Source of the DNA: Anagrus nilaparvatae
Taxonomy: Eukaryota; Arthropoda; Insecta; Hymenoptera; Mymaridae
DNA: 64,000 nt
NCBI GenBank assembly: GCA_022575985.1
Contig: JAKSXM010000107.1
Location: 5,518,001-5,582,000, forward strand
Direction: 5' to 3'
Under the pieces are notes generated by a model, which saw nothing but the letters and a program-made list of their open reading frames with translations, did no database searches and was not told the DNA's origin. Within the stretch, counting starts at the first letter, position 1, and each line of letters begins with the position of its first letter. Positions 39,101 to 51,100 of this stretch are shown one piece after another. The translations under genes were made by a program, and so were the position numbers.

Positions 39101-42100
39101 AGCAGGGAGTCATCCCAAAAAATTAATTTGAATAGTGCAGTGTAAAATGGTAATTTTCATATAAACAGAGCAAGTAGCTTATAAAATTCTTTATATCATT
39201 TTGAATGAAAAAAGAAATTTGTAAGTGAACATATATTTAAAACAGTAAAAAGACACAACAATATAAACATATAAAAACAGTACTAACAATTACAAAAAGG
39301 CTGTCAGATCCTCAACCCATTAAAATAGAAAGGAGGAATTTCAGTTTAATAGGAATTCCTTGAGAAATAAATTAAAATAGTGCAGTGATGTACCAGCATA
39401 TGTGTAATTGTTAGTGACCTCCATCAACAGCTACAGATTAAGAAAACAGAAAATTTAAAAAGTAAAGAAATTCAAAATAATAGGAAATCGAAGAAAATAC
39501 AAGAAATAGATCTGAAGAATACCTATGGAGGGAAATAAATATTAAATAGGAGAAATAGCTTTTTCTATTTTTCAGGAATATAAAATTTTCAAAATGCATA
39601 CTTATTATAAGGATATCTGCATATAAATGCAATGAATATTACTTGAAAGCTTGGAAATGATTATAAGCAAGAATAAACTACTACTACTACTACCTAATAT
39701 AAATTCATTAGCCTGTGTTCATTATTTACTTTAGTTATTTTCAATTTATTAAAAACGTAATTATTGGTTATTATTGTAATTTTACTTTTTTCAAAATGAA
39801 TAGAGCTTTTTGCGTAATAAAAAAAGTATTTGTAATGGAAGATAATAATAATAATAATAATAAATGTTTACTTTCATTATAATACATACTAATTTTCTTA
39901 TTGAAATTTCCAATAGTCATGGAAATGTTTTATTTTATAGTTTAAAGATATTTTGTCTAAACATTGAACGATTCAATTAAAATTTTAATACACGTTTACC
40001 ATTTATTTAAATGTTTCCTTTAATTTCATCAATTTTTCTAGCATTAAGTTAAAATGTTTTTAAGCTGGATTAGCTGTAAAATTAGGGGGTTTTTAATTTT
40101 CATCTTGATATTTTCCTTGCTAGAGTTCGAAGTTTTTAGATTATTAGGCAATTTTTTTAAATGTTGATTAACAGTAATGTGTTTTTTTTTAAATGCAACT
40201 GGTTTACAAGATTTATACTTTGATTTCTTGTATTAACAGGATAAGTTAAGAAATTATTTTTTAATTCCTCATAATACATCATAATGGAATTAAGCATAAA
40301 AGCTTGCCTATGATTTAAGTAAGTGTTGTTATAAGAGTTGTTGAAAGAATGAATAATTTTTAGCAACCTATTTCTTGAATTATTTAGGGGTTATATAACG
40401 TTATTATAAGCTCCACCCCATGCAATGGATACCATACAAAGCAACATTTAAGAAAAGAGCATTTGCAGTATTTGAAGGTCCATAAAATATTTCATTTTTT
40501 TAAAAGTAAATAGCAAAAACCTTGTTTTGCCCACAATCTGCTGAATATAAATTTCCCATAATAGAAAGCAATCAGAAATTACTCCTAAGTATTTGCAGCT
40601 GTTTACTTGTTTTAGATTAAAATTACCAATTTGTAAATTTATTTCAAGAGGTATATTATCTATTCAAAAATAGTTGGTTAACATTCAGCCATTTGTAAGC
40701 AAAGTTAAGGTATTGTGCTATTTTATCCCGTGCTAAAGAATATGTTTCTCACTCATAATAATTGCTGTATCATCGTCATAAACATGTCGTTTTTGTATAT
40801 AATAAACAATCGAGGAATCAATATAATTCCCTGAGGTAACCTTAGCAAAATTACAATGGGTTTCATTTACTATAACATTGTTTTCTGATGGAAAGGTAAA
40901 TGAGTAAATCCAGTATTTTACCTCTCCAACCATAAGAAAAAAGTTTCTGCAAAGGATATTGTAATTAATGGTATCAAAAGCCTTAACTAGATCTAGATAA
41001 GTAAAAATGGTTGGGAGTTTATTATCAATGATATTAAACAAGATGTTAGCGATCTTAGCCAAAGCTTCCTTTGTACCTATATTCTTCCTGAATCCAAATT
41101 GACAATCTGACAAAATTTTAAATTTACTTAAAAATTAAACAATTCTAATATGAATTATTTTTTCAAAAATTTTTGCAATATTAGAGATAAGAGAAGTAGG
41201 TTGGTAATGCGAAGTTCAATGTTTATCCCCGTTTTTATATACATCAAGGATTATTTCAGCTTGTTTGAAACAATCAAGCCATTTTTCATAAAGAATACAC
41301 ATACTAAAAATGTGTTGTAGCGAATAAGCTATTAGATTAGATGTTTTTATGATCTTCATACTAATTTTATCTATACCACCTGTTTTATCTCTAAATTGTT
41401 TTATGACTGAAATAATTTCTTGCTTGTTAAAGGGGTTTAAGTAAAAGGTAATGTTACAGTCATTTACTAATTTATGATTCATTGTTTTATGCACATTTTT
41501 CTTTGCAAGATTGATTCCAATATTTCTAAAAAATTTGTTAAGTTTGATAGAGATTCCTAATTTAAATATTAACATTGCGTTATATCCTCCTCATGAAGCC
41601 ATCATTACTTGTAAGGTGATTATATATCTTCTGAACTTAATCTTCGATCTTGAATTATTCTGTCAAGAAGATCCGGCGAAGATAAACTGGTAAAGAATAT
41701 AGAGTGGTATTTTTGTGTGGCAGCTTCCCTGACTTTTCTCTGACTGGACGTACTACAAACCTGTTGTAACGTTATCTGTAATTTTTGTAGCAATTTTCTT
41801 TACTAACTTTTAATAGTTCTATTGCTTGAGCACTCCAATATTCCATTTCATCTGGCTGTTTATATAAAACAGGTAGCCTTCTTCTTTGCTTCTAAAAATA
41901 TTATGTATAAGACTCGTTGTTGAGGGAGAAGTTGATGGTATTGTTGTTTTCGAATTTGATGGATAACTTGTTTCTTTTCTCTGGCCCTTACCGACTGATT
42001 TATAATTTGATATTCTATGGCTAATACTGCCTCAATTCTTTGTGTAGTTATCCTGACCCATTGTTCAAATCTGACCAAAGATTCATAATTATGTATTATT

Positions 42101-45100
42101 GGTTGTTAAGACTTTGGCTACTGCAGCTGCATAGGTGAAATCTATAAATACAGTGGCTAGATTATTATGTGTGGATGAACAACACTTGGTCTTTCTACTT
42201 CCTTTTTTTTATTGTGTCTTTGACACGGCTGTAGAATTCCCAGTATCTTGGGTGATTTCTTTTTAAATGTAACAATTTGCGACTATTTAAATATTAACCT
42301 CGCATTATATACAAGCACACGTCAAGTAAATAACGCTCGTCTTCGTGTAATTACTAGTAAACGCGGAGCACTTGTTATTTTGGAGAATTTCTACAATCAT
42401 AAGGTAAACTCTTACGATCCTCCGTAAGACTTCCACATGTAAGCTAACGTGTCAGTGTTGCCAACTGTACATAATTAATCATAAATAATCATTTATTTTT
42501 AGTTGGCGCCACTACCTCACAGAGCTCCACAAGAGCTCCATAATTGTAAGAAGTCCATAAAATTCAATAAAAATCTATTTGTAGTAAAATTTATCAGGCA
42601 TAACCTAATTTCTATTCGATATTTTCTCAGCAAATACTTAATACTAATTAATTAGAATAAAATTAATGATGTTTGAAAAAAGAGCGATTTTAAATAGAAA
42701 TTTTGTTATTGAAAAATTATTTTAATTTTATTAATATAATATATTTACTTAAATTTTATACGCTTATGTATATTTTCTTTGTTCTAGGTATATTGCATTA
42801 AATTAATTTTTTATATACATCATTATAAAATATAGCATTCAACTTTTTGTTATGGTAATAAAAAACTGAATGGCATTTTAGACATTAAGTTATTTTTATA
42901 ACGTTTCTATTTAAATATTCTTTTCCATAGTAAGAAAAAGCAGTTAATATAATTGTGAACTTTAATTTTATATTTATTATTATAAGAAAAATAAACTTTT
43001 TTAAAATAATTATGCAAATTGAAAATTGCTATAAAATACTAGGACTTTGTAATTATTATAATTATGATTCACATTGACCTATGATCCCATTTTTTTGTTT
43101 GTTTAGTTGTTTATGGTCAATAGTTTTTTCTTTAAATTGGTGGACGGTTGGGGAGGGGGGCCAAATCACTATGCTTTAAGCTATAGCCTTTAAAATGAAA
43201 GAACTTTTATTATTGATAATAATAGTATTACTTATCTTTTAATAAGAAATCATAATTTTAAGCTTTATAAGGAATCATTAAATAAACCTATAAAATTACA
43301 GATATCAGTGGCTTCGCTCAGTCTCACTAATGTTCGCGGTAATCTAGTTTAATTTAAAAAGGATAAAATTTAACTGTAATAAAAGAGCAGAATTTAATGG
43401 GCGATGAGTGGAATATTAATTCATGGATTTATTAATCTAGAAAGCTAATTAAAAAATCAATTATTTATTAAACTCAACATCGAGCTCAACATGATACGTG
43501 GATGCAATGCCTGCAATCACTTTTTTTATTTTAAATGTACCAAGCAGTTTTAAATTTTGGAGTGGCTAGATTTTAGAGTTTTTACTCAAAAAAATTTAGG
43601 GTACTGGGATTTTTTAACTAACAAAATATTTAAATTTCAGGAAAACAAGATGTTAACTACTAATTTTTTGCAGAAAAGTTAATTTTTACTCAATTTGAGT
43701 GTTTTTGGGACAGCGAGATTTAGGCTTGAAGAATAGCAATTTTATTCAGTATGAAGATCTTTATATATTATTTAAGAAAATCGTTTCCTAAGGCTTCGGA
43801 AAAGGAATTTAAAATTAGCAACCAATAAAAAATTTAGCGATGTTTAGAAGCGTCTTGAAAATCGAGGTGCTATAATGCGGTATAGTGTTGGTAATTCCTG
43901 AAATCCCTATTTTAACATTTTTATAAGCGCAGGAGTCATAGTCTAGATATTCATATTGATTAGCATTGTCCGATTTTATGAAAATTGTAGGTAAGTTTTA
44001 AATGCTCTAGATAAAAAGATAATTTTGAGATTACAAATCAATTTACCTGGTGATTGCTTCTAATTTTAGGTTGGGATATATGCGACAATAGGATATATTA
44101 TATAATGCGATATTATAAAATGTTTAATAGTCGTTGCAAACCTATAGGTTTTCGGGGTAGCTGGATTCAAATTTTAGATCAAATGACAATTTTTCAAAAT
44201 GGTTGATTCAAAATGACGTCATAACGTATTAGAAATTTATCATTTTAAAAGATAGTAATTTCGATTCAAAAGTCATTATTGAAAATAAAATAATACATGG
44301 GACATTTAAGTCCAACAATAGTACATAGGTTTTATTGCATTACCAAACCTGGAGGCGGTTCTAACATGCACTTAATCATATATTTTGTATTTTTTTTTAA
44401 ATAATTTTAACTTTGATACATAAATATTCAGTCTGAAATAAATTTGTATGGCAAAAATTTGAAAAAAACCATGTTTATACTAAGAGTTAAAAGATAGTCA
44501 TGTTGATTGTCGTTTTATAGGTTTTTGGGGTAGCTGAATTCAAATTTAAGCCAACTATCAATTTTTCAAAATGATTGATTTAAACTGGCGTCATACTAGG
44601 TAAGAAACTAATAATTTCAAAAGGTCGTCGTTTTTGTAGCCTTTTCATAGGCTAATGAAAACGATCTTAGTATTTAGCAACCCAAAAAACAGATTCATCT
44701 ATTTGAAAATTCTATCGTCTTATTAAGAATAATAAGATTTTATGAATCTGGGTCTACCTAGCGTCTTAAAAGTTGGATCTGATCTAAACAAGTACTTAAT
44801 AATAAAATTTAAAAATATTTTACCTGCACCAAATTGGCCTTCTTTGTCATCTGTTGGTGTACCTCCTGGGCTTCCTGGACCACTATCTGCTCCCCCAGTT
44901 GCACTAAAAATTTCAATAATAATGAAATAAATAAAGTAAAATCGACAATAAAATTAAAGTATAGTTTAAATGTATCAAAATGTATTATTGAAATATTTAT
45001 AAAAATATTGAAGTGAAATGAACAGAATTCAAAAGCATTGAAAAATTATTGCAATTAAGTATAATTTTATATTTTGATAAATTTCATTCTTAGATAAGTA

Positions 45101-48100
45101 ATATTATATATAGCCAAAGGATGAATGGTTTTTTGTTTGAATTGGATGCTTGATTGGATGTTTTTTAATTCTATTGTACTTATTATTAAAATTTAATTGA
45201 ATTAAAAAAATAATGAATCTAAAAATATTATTATTTATTGAGACAAAAAAAAGTTATAGGATAAGAGTATATAAAATATATGCCTGAAGCATCATTTAAT
45301 TCTATATGATTAGTGCCAAAACAAGCATTAATAATATATTTTGTAAAAGAATAGTATAATAAAAAATTTTTTTGTTGTTAATTTTTATATTAAAAAAATG
45401 ATAATAAAAAAAAGCTATTATTTCTAAATCTATATAATTCTGATTTATTAACTATCAGTTGACATTGTTTAATTAATGTTTATTAAAAATGAAAATGAAA
45501 ATCACAATGTTTGTAAAAAATATCTCATTCGTTTATGATTTAACATGCCTGAAGCCAAATATTATTACTGTTTAAACAGAAAAAAAAGTAAATAAAAATC
45601 CAATAATAGTCAGAAGTTTAAATAAAAAAACAATTATTATTTTTTCCATGCTGTATAAAGTAAAAATCAATTAAATTTAATACCTACTAATATTACACGA
45701 TAAAGTTTTAGTTGTGATTTCGTGCGTTTTTTTATTACATGTATTGATTTATTGATACATTTATTTAGTTATAAGTACTTAATCTCTATTTATTCATTTA
45801 TTTTGTTAACAAGAATTTTTAAAATGTTTAATTTTTTATATTCATTGATTCCCAATAGTGAATGCAGAGAAAAAGATATACGTAGGCTTTAATTAAGGTA
45901 ACTCTCGCATAAGAGTGCAGAGGTAAGACTTATAAAATATTCTTGTAAGATTCACAATAAACGATGGTATCAAAATTTTAGTCTCAAGCCTTCCAAATTT
46001 TTGAGAAAAACGAGATTAAAGTTTAAGCGCTTGAATAAAACCCGTGAAGTTTTAAACTAGAGAGTCTATAGCTTCAGATTAAATTTTAGTGTACCCTTGT
46101 AGCCATGTAAAATCTAAAGATTTCCGAGAATTAACCCGGTTTAATTCTCGGAAATCTGTGAAAAAATAATTTTTTTATAATAACAAAATTACGTAATTTA
46201 AAAAGAGTTTAACATTAAATAAAACTTGAATTCTGGACGTGATTGTGGATTATAAATAATTATGACGCAAGAGCCACCTTAAAAGAGAACCTTATATCCT
46301 AAAATTGTTTCAAAACTTCTTTGCAGACAAAATGCAAGAGGGAGGGAGGCTGACATGAGCTCCGTTTACACAGGAGTTAATTTGAAGGGCCAAATTAGGC
46401 TATCAACATGTGATCAACAGTCGGTTTTGGGGCTCTTGTGTAAACGCGCTTGGGACTGAATAATAAAATTCGAAGAAAAAAAACTGAAATTAGTTAATTC
46501 TCTTTTATATTTACATTTTATTTAAAACAACATCATTTACGCAAAGAACTATGATTAAATTTAAGATTTATAATGAAGATTTTAAAATTCAAACTTACAA
46601 GGGGAGTTCAATACATTTGGAACACCGAATTACAGCAAATGGTTATGGATGAGTTTGTTATGTTGAAAAAACATGCCGACTACCCTCCGTTCCATCCAAT
46701 GGGCCTTCTGAGCCTAGAAATGCAGGGCTCAATGTTATAAAATAGGATTTTTTGGTAATTTTCAAAGAAACGCCAAAACCTCGGAATTTAACCAAAACTC
46801 TTCTGGTTGGTCTCATTTTTTTGGTTTAAGTATCACCTTTCATACGCCGTAAACCGCAATTTATTATCACTAATTCTCTTATCACTATAGCCAATTAACC
46901 AAACGGTCATTTTTAGCTAAAAATGACCAATTTTTAAAATGCTGCCAAATTTGTAATTTCTGACGAAAATGGGTTTTATAGGTCTGAAAAAATTTCTACA
47001 AGCTTCAAATTTCCAAAAATTTTTTGCTCGTCTCATTTCCTTGATTCGTTTTTAAGAAATGGCTCTTCAAAGTTAGCATTAAAAATGAGCTTTTTTAAAA
47101 AATCGTAAAATTGGGACTGTGACTTCAAATTATCATATCTGGTTAACAAATAATTGCAAAAGGTAAAGTCAAGAAGTTTTGGAAACTTGAAGCTTGTACA
47201 AATTTTTTCAGAGTTATAAAACCCATTTTCGTCAGAAATTACAAATTTGGCAGCATTTTAAAAATTGGTCATTTTTAGCTAAAAATGACCGTTTGGTTAA
47301 TTGGCTATAGTGATGAGAGAATTAGTGATAATAAATTGCGGTTTACGGCGTATGAAAGGTGATACTTAAACCAAAAAAATGAGACCATCTAGAAGAGTTT
47401 TGGTTAACTTGCGAGGTTTTGGCGTTTCTTTGAAAATTACCAAAAAATCCTATTTTATAACGTTGAGCCCTGCGTTTCTAGGCCCAGAAGGCCCATTGGA
47501 AGGAACGGAGGGTAGTCGGCATGTTTTTTCAACATAACAAACTCATCCATAACCATTTGCTGTAATTCGGTGTTCCAAATGTATTGAACTCCCCTTGTTA
47601 GTCCTTGGCCGTTTACGCAAGGTCCTAAGATTTTTTGTGGCTTGGCTTTGAGTAAGAAGTCATTAATTCATCCTTTTCCCCAAAAAATTTTGGTTCCACT
47701 CACTCAACGCAGCCAGACATGGCTCTCATGTAAACGCAGTTATGCGGCAAACTTAGCTTAGATTTGGACTACTGTTTGAAGTTTTGGTATACTAGTAAAA
47801 TTTCACGAAAAATTCTTCCGGTGAAATCGCGCTTTGATTTAGCCTCGGACTTAGCTGACATGTTAGACACATTCTACAATTAGACGCTTTAGATTAAATT
47901 TTCACACCAAGTTTTGAATTAAATTTTTGCGAACTTGTTTTTTGCGCTGCCGGCGTAGAAACGCAATAGGTATAATATAAATATTTTTAGAGTATCTACA
48001 TAAAAAAATTGAAAATTAAAATTCCAGAAAAAATAAGTTATTCCCTGATTTTCCTTACCCTAAAATAAATTCGCAAAATTCCATATAATAGAATAATTAA

Positions 48101-51100
48101 TTAAATAAGCCAAATTATGGGTAAATTTAAGCAAATACAACCCTTGGTACAACTGCTAGTGCTGCTTGGTACAGCTGCTAGAATTAAAAATTTTTCGTAT
48201 TCTTTTTTCAGTAAGAAAAATTTTAATGTTCCAACCCATTATTAATTACGTATTTTATAGACGGTATTTAAGTTCACAAACATGCAAAAAATTTCTTCAA
48301 CAAATCTTTTGGTATAAAAGATATTAAAAAAATAATCGTGCAAAAATAAAAAAATTTTGAAAGACCATACTAGATAAAAAAATTTCATTCAATAAAGTGC
48401 TTTTCGTGAAGAGAAAAAATAGTTAATCTTATTATATAACTTTAAAAAATAAGTGTATAATCTCGTGTAAGTATAAACTATAATTAAACAATGTCATTAT
48501 AAAAAAAAGAGACTTTTACAATAATTTACCTCGTACAATAAGTCATTAACAATATAATGAATAAGATAAAAGGAAATAAATGTGATTATAAGGTTGAACA
48601 GATGGAAATTTAAAGAAAGGATAATATTTTTTGGAGAAAAGATTGACAGGTATCTCGGCTGTCCACTTTCACGTACCCTGCAACCCACCTGCTTGCATCA
48701 TCATCTTTTACGTGTTCTGGCCCAGGGGCCACTGTTTCCCCCGTTGCTGTTTGAGTACTATCACCAGTTTCTCCTTCGCCTTCAGTCTGATTAGCATTAC
48801 CACCTCGATTTAATCCAGGGATTGTTGGAATTCCACTGCTTAACCAGCCACTCACTTGGGACATTTGAGATTTAACCCCAGCTAACATTTCTAATTTACT
48901 GCTTCCTTTGGTTGGACTGCTAAAAGAATAAAAAATTTTCTAGATTTAGATGCGAGTTAAGGCGTTTATTATAATATTATTTAAACTCTTTAAACTTCTA
49001 GAAATAACACCTTATATTATTGACAAATAAGTGTTTTAGTCAGTTAGGTACAGTTCGAGGTACATTTTTTTAGCTTTGCATCATCGTGGCAAAAAATTAG
49101 TACCAAAGTTTGTGTAAAAATTTTCAAATATGATTTTAAAATTTTCTGTTCTTATTGAACAATACTGAGCTAACTCGTGAGCTAACCATTAGCCGTATAT
49201 TCTTAAAATCATAAGTAATATTGGTCAAAAAAAAAAATTTCTTTGCAGTGGCTATAAAGCTCATATTTTCCAGCCCTCCTAGCAACCACTATGGGGCCCG
49301 GTAACCTAAGTTTTCTCTTTACTAATGAAGAAAAATCTGAGAAAAATCACATATGATCAGGGACCTCAAAAAAAGGAATGCCCCAAAATATATTTTACGA
49401 AGCAGTTTACATGCAGTAAATTTCGTGATGACTACTACCTGAAGTACTAACTGTGGATTAGCGTGACTAAAAAACTATGACCAATGATTTTTAAATTACT
49501 TTCTTTTTAAAAATAATGTTTAAAAAATTTTGAACAATTGCTTTTTTTGCCATAGCGTGCTATTCTTCTAAAAGTTCAAAGAGCATAAAATTTAATAAAA
49601 ATCTGAATTAGCAAGATAAGCCTAACGTTAAAATTTTCGTAGTTTTTTCACAGCTTTTTAATGAAAAGATACTAAAAAATAAATAAAATAAAAGAATATC
49701 CCTTGCATTTAATTTAGAGATAAACTCGAGATAAACATTTTAAAATAATAGCTTAATTATAATAATAAGCTGAAAAGTGAGAAAAAGGAAATAGAATCTA
49801 GACTCACTGTATAATTCATAAAATACGTGAACCAATAATTTATTTATTTTCAATTTCTAAATGCAAATTGTTTAGTATAGCCAACAGGTTTCATGAAGTG
49901 GTTTTGTTGACTAACTTTATTTTTTTATTTTTAATAAAAATCATCTAAATTTTGTTTTATTCTAGCAGTTTTTGGGGGAAATTAAAAATTTGAATTGTTC
50001 ACTGGCAAAAAAAATTAAGATTAAAGCAACAGAATTTGCGAGAGAATATATATGATTGTGACAGATACTAGTAAAATTGTTGGGACTTGGGACCCGGTTT
50101 TCTGTCACTAGATGAAATTTGAAGATTTTGGATTTTTTGGGAAATTTCTCGGGAAATTTCTCGGGAAATTTTGTTTATATGCCACTTTTCAGATATTTTT
50201 GAAACTCTGTAAAAAAAAAAGAAAATAAAAAACAATAAAATTTTTCCAAAAATTTTCCAAGGAATCCAAAAATCTAGTCAGGGTTTTCCTAAATTTTTCT
50301 TGAAATTTTTATCTAGAAAACCGGGTCCCAGAAATTTTGACCAGAATCTGCTCCCAAAAATTCTGTATAGCTTTTATATTATAATTTTTTACCATTTTTG
50401 TGAAAGAATAATTGTTGAGCATATTACAAATTCGTTAATGAATTTCCCATTTTACTTATTTTATGTAATTAAAAATAGTAAATTATTTTGGTAGAAAAAT
50501 GAATAACAAAATGAATTACAAAACAATTTAATTTAGAAAAAAGGACGATTAGGGCCATTATTTGCTAAATTTTTCCCGAAATATTTTTAATTTTGCATGA
50601 TTTTTAGTTTCAAATGGTTTTGAATTTCAATTTGCTTCAAAACGGATTAGTTTATTTTATAATTTAATAAAAATAGAAAAATTTTAAATTTGATTGAATA
50701 GAATTGACTCGAGAATTGTTAAAACTAATCAAAGTTACAAAGAAATAAAGTTTTTCGATTAATTTTGCAGCATGTTTCCTGAATACACAGTGAAAAAATA
50801 AACAGGGTGGAATAATCGAGTAAATAAAACAAAACTAAAATAAAATATTAATTTAGCCTGAGTGACAAATTCTAAGAATTTTAAAATAACAAAATTTACT
50901 GAAAAAATAGAAGAAATTATAATTCTTAGAAACTGCAGTTACAAAAAATATCAAGGTAAAGAATCGATTTAAAGCACAGCTGGTTCTTCTTCAAGAGTAT
51001 AAATATATACATATATGTGCAATGTAAAGAGAATAAAATTCGCAAATATACACACACGCGCACGCGAGTCAATACTTTTGCACGCGCGCGCGCTTTGGTA

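Larger units (their letters stand above)
34389..44823. other. Sap47: Sap47 intron 3 (10.4 kb)
   Basis: Holds several inverted-repeat elements, a G-tract repeat copy, a degraded non-LTR retrotransposon and an unidentified coding-like remnant. 36800-38570 and 42560-44140 show nothing recognisable beyond AT-rich sequence. Confidence 0.7.
44904..48688. other. Sap47: Sap47 intron 2 (3.8 kb)
   Basis: Contains a perfect 17-bp hairpin and the 1000-bp palindromic element. 44910-46100 is AT-rich with nothing recognisable. A separate imperfect inverted pair (GAGCTCCGTTTACACAGGAG near 46358 against CTCTTGTGTAAACGCG near 46432) lies just before the palindrome. Confidence 0.7.

Noticed and set aside
48582..48813. 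Plus-strand ORFs opposite Sap47 exon 2
   Set aside because: Antisense shadows of a confirmed exon; the real signal is minus-strand with matched splice phases.
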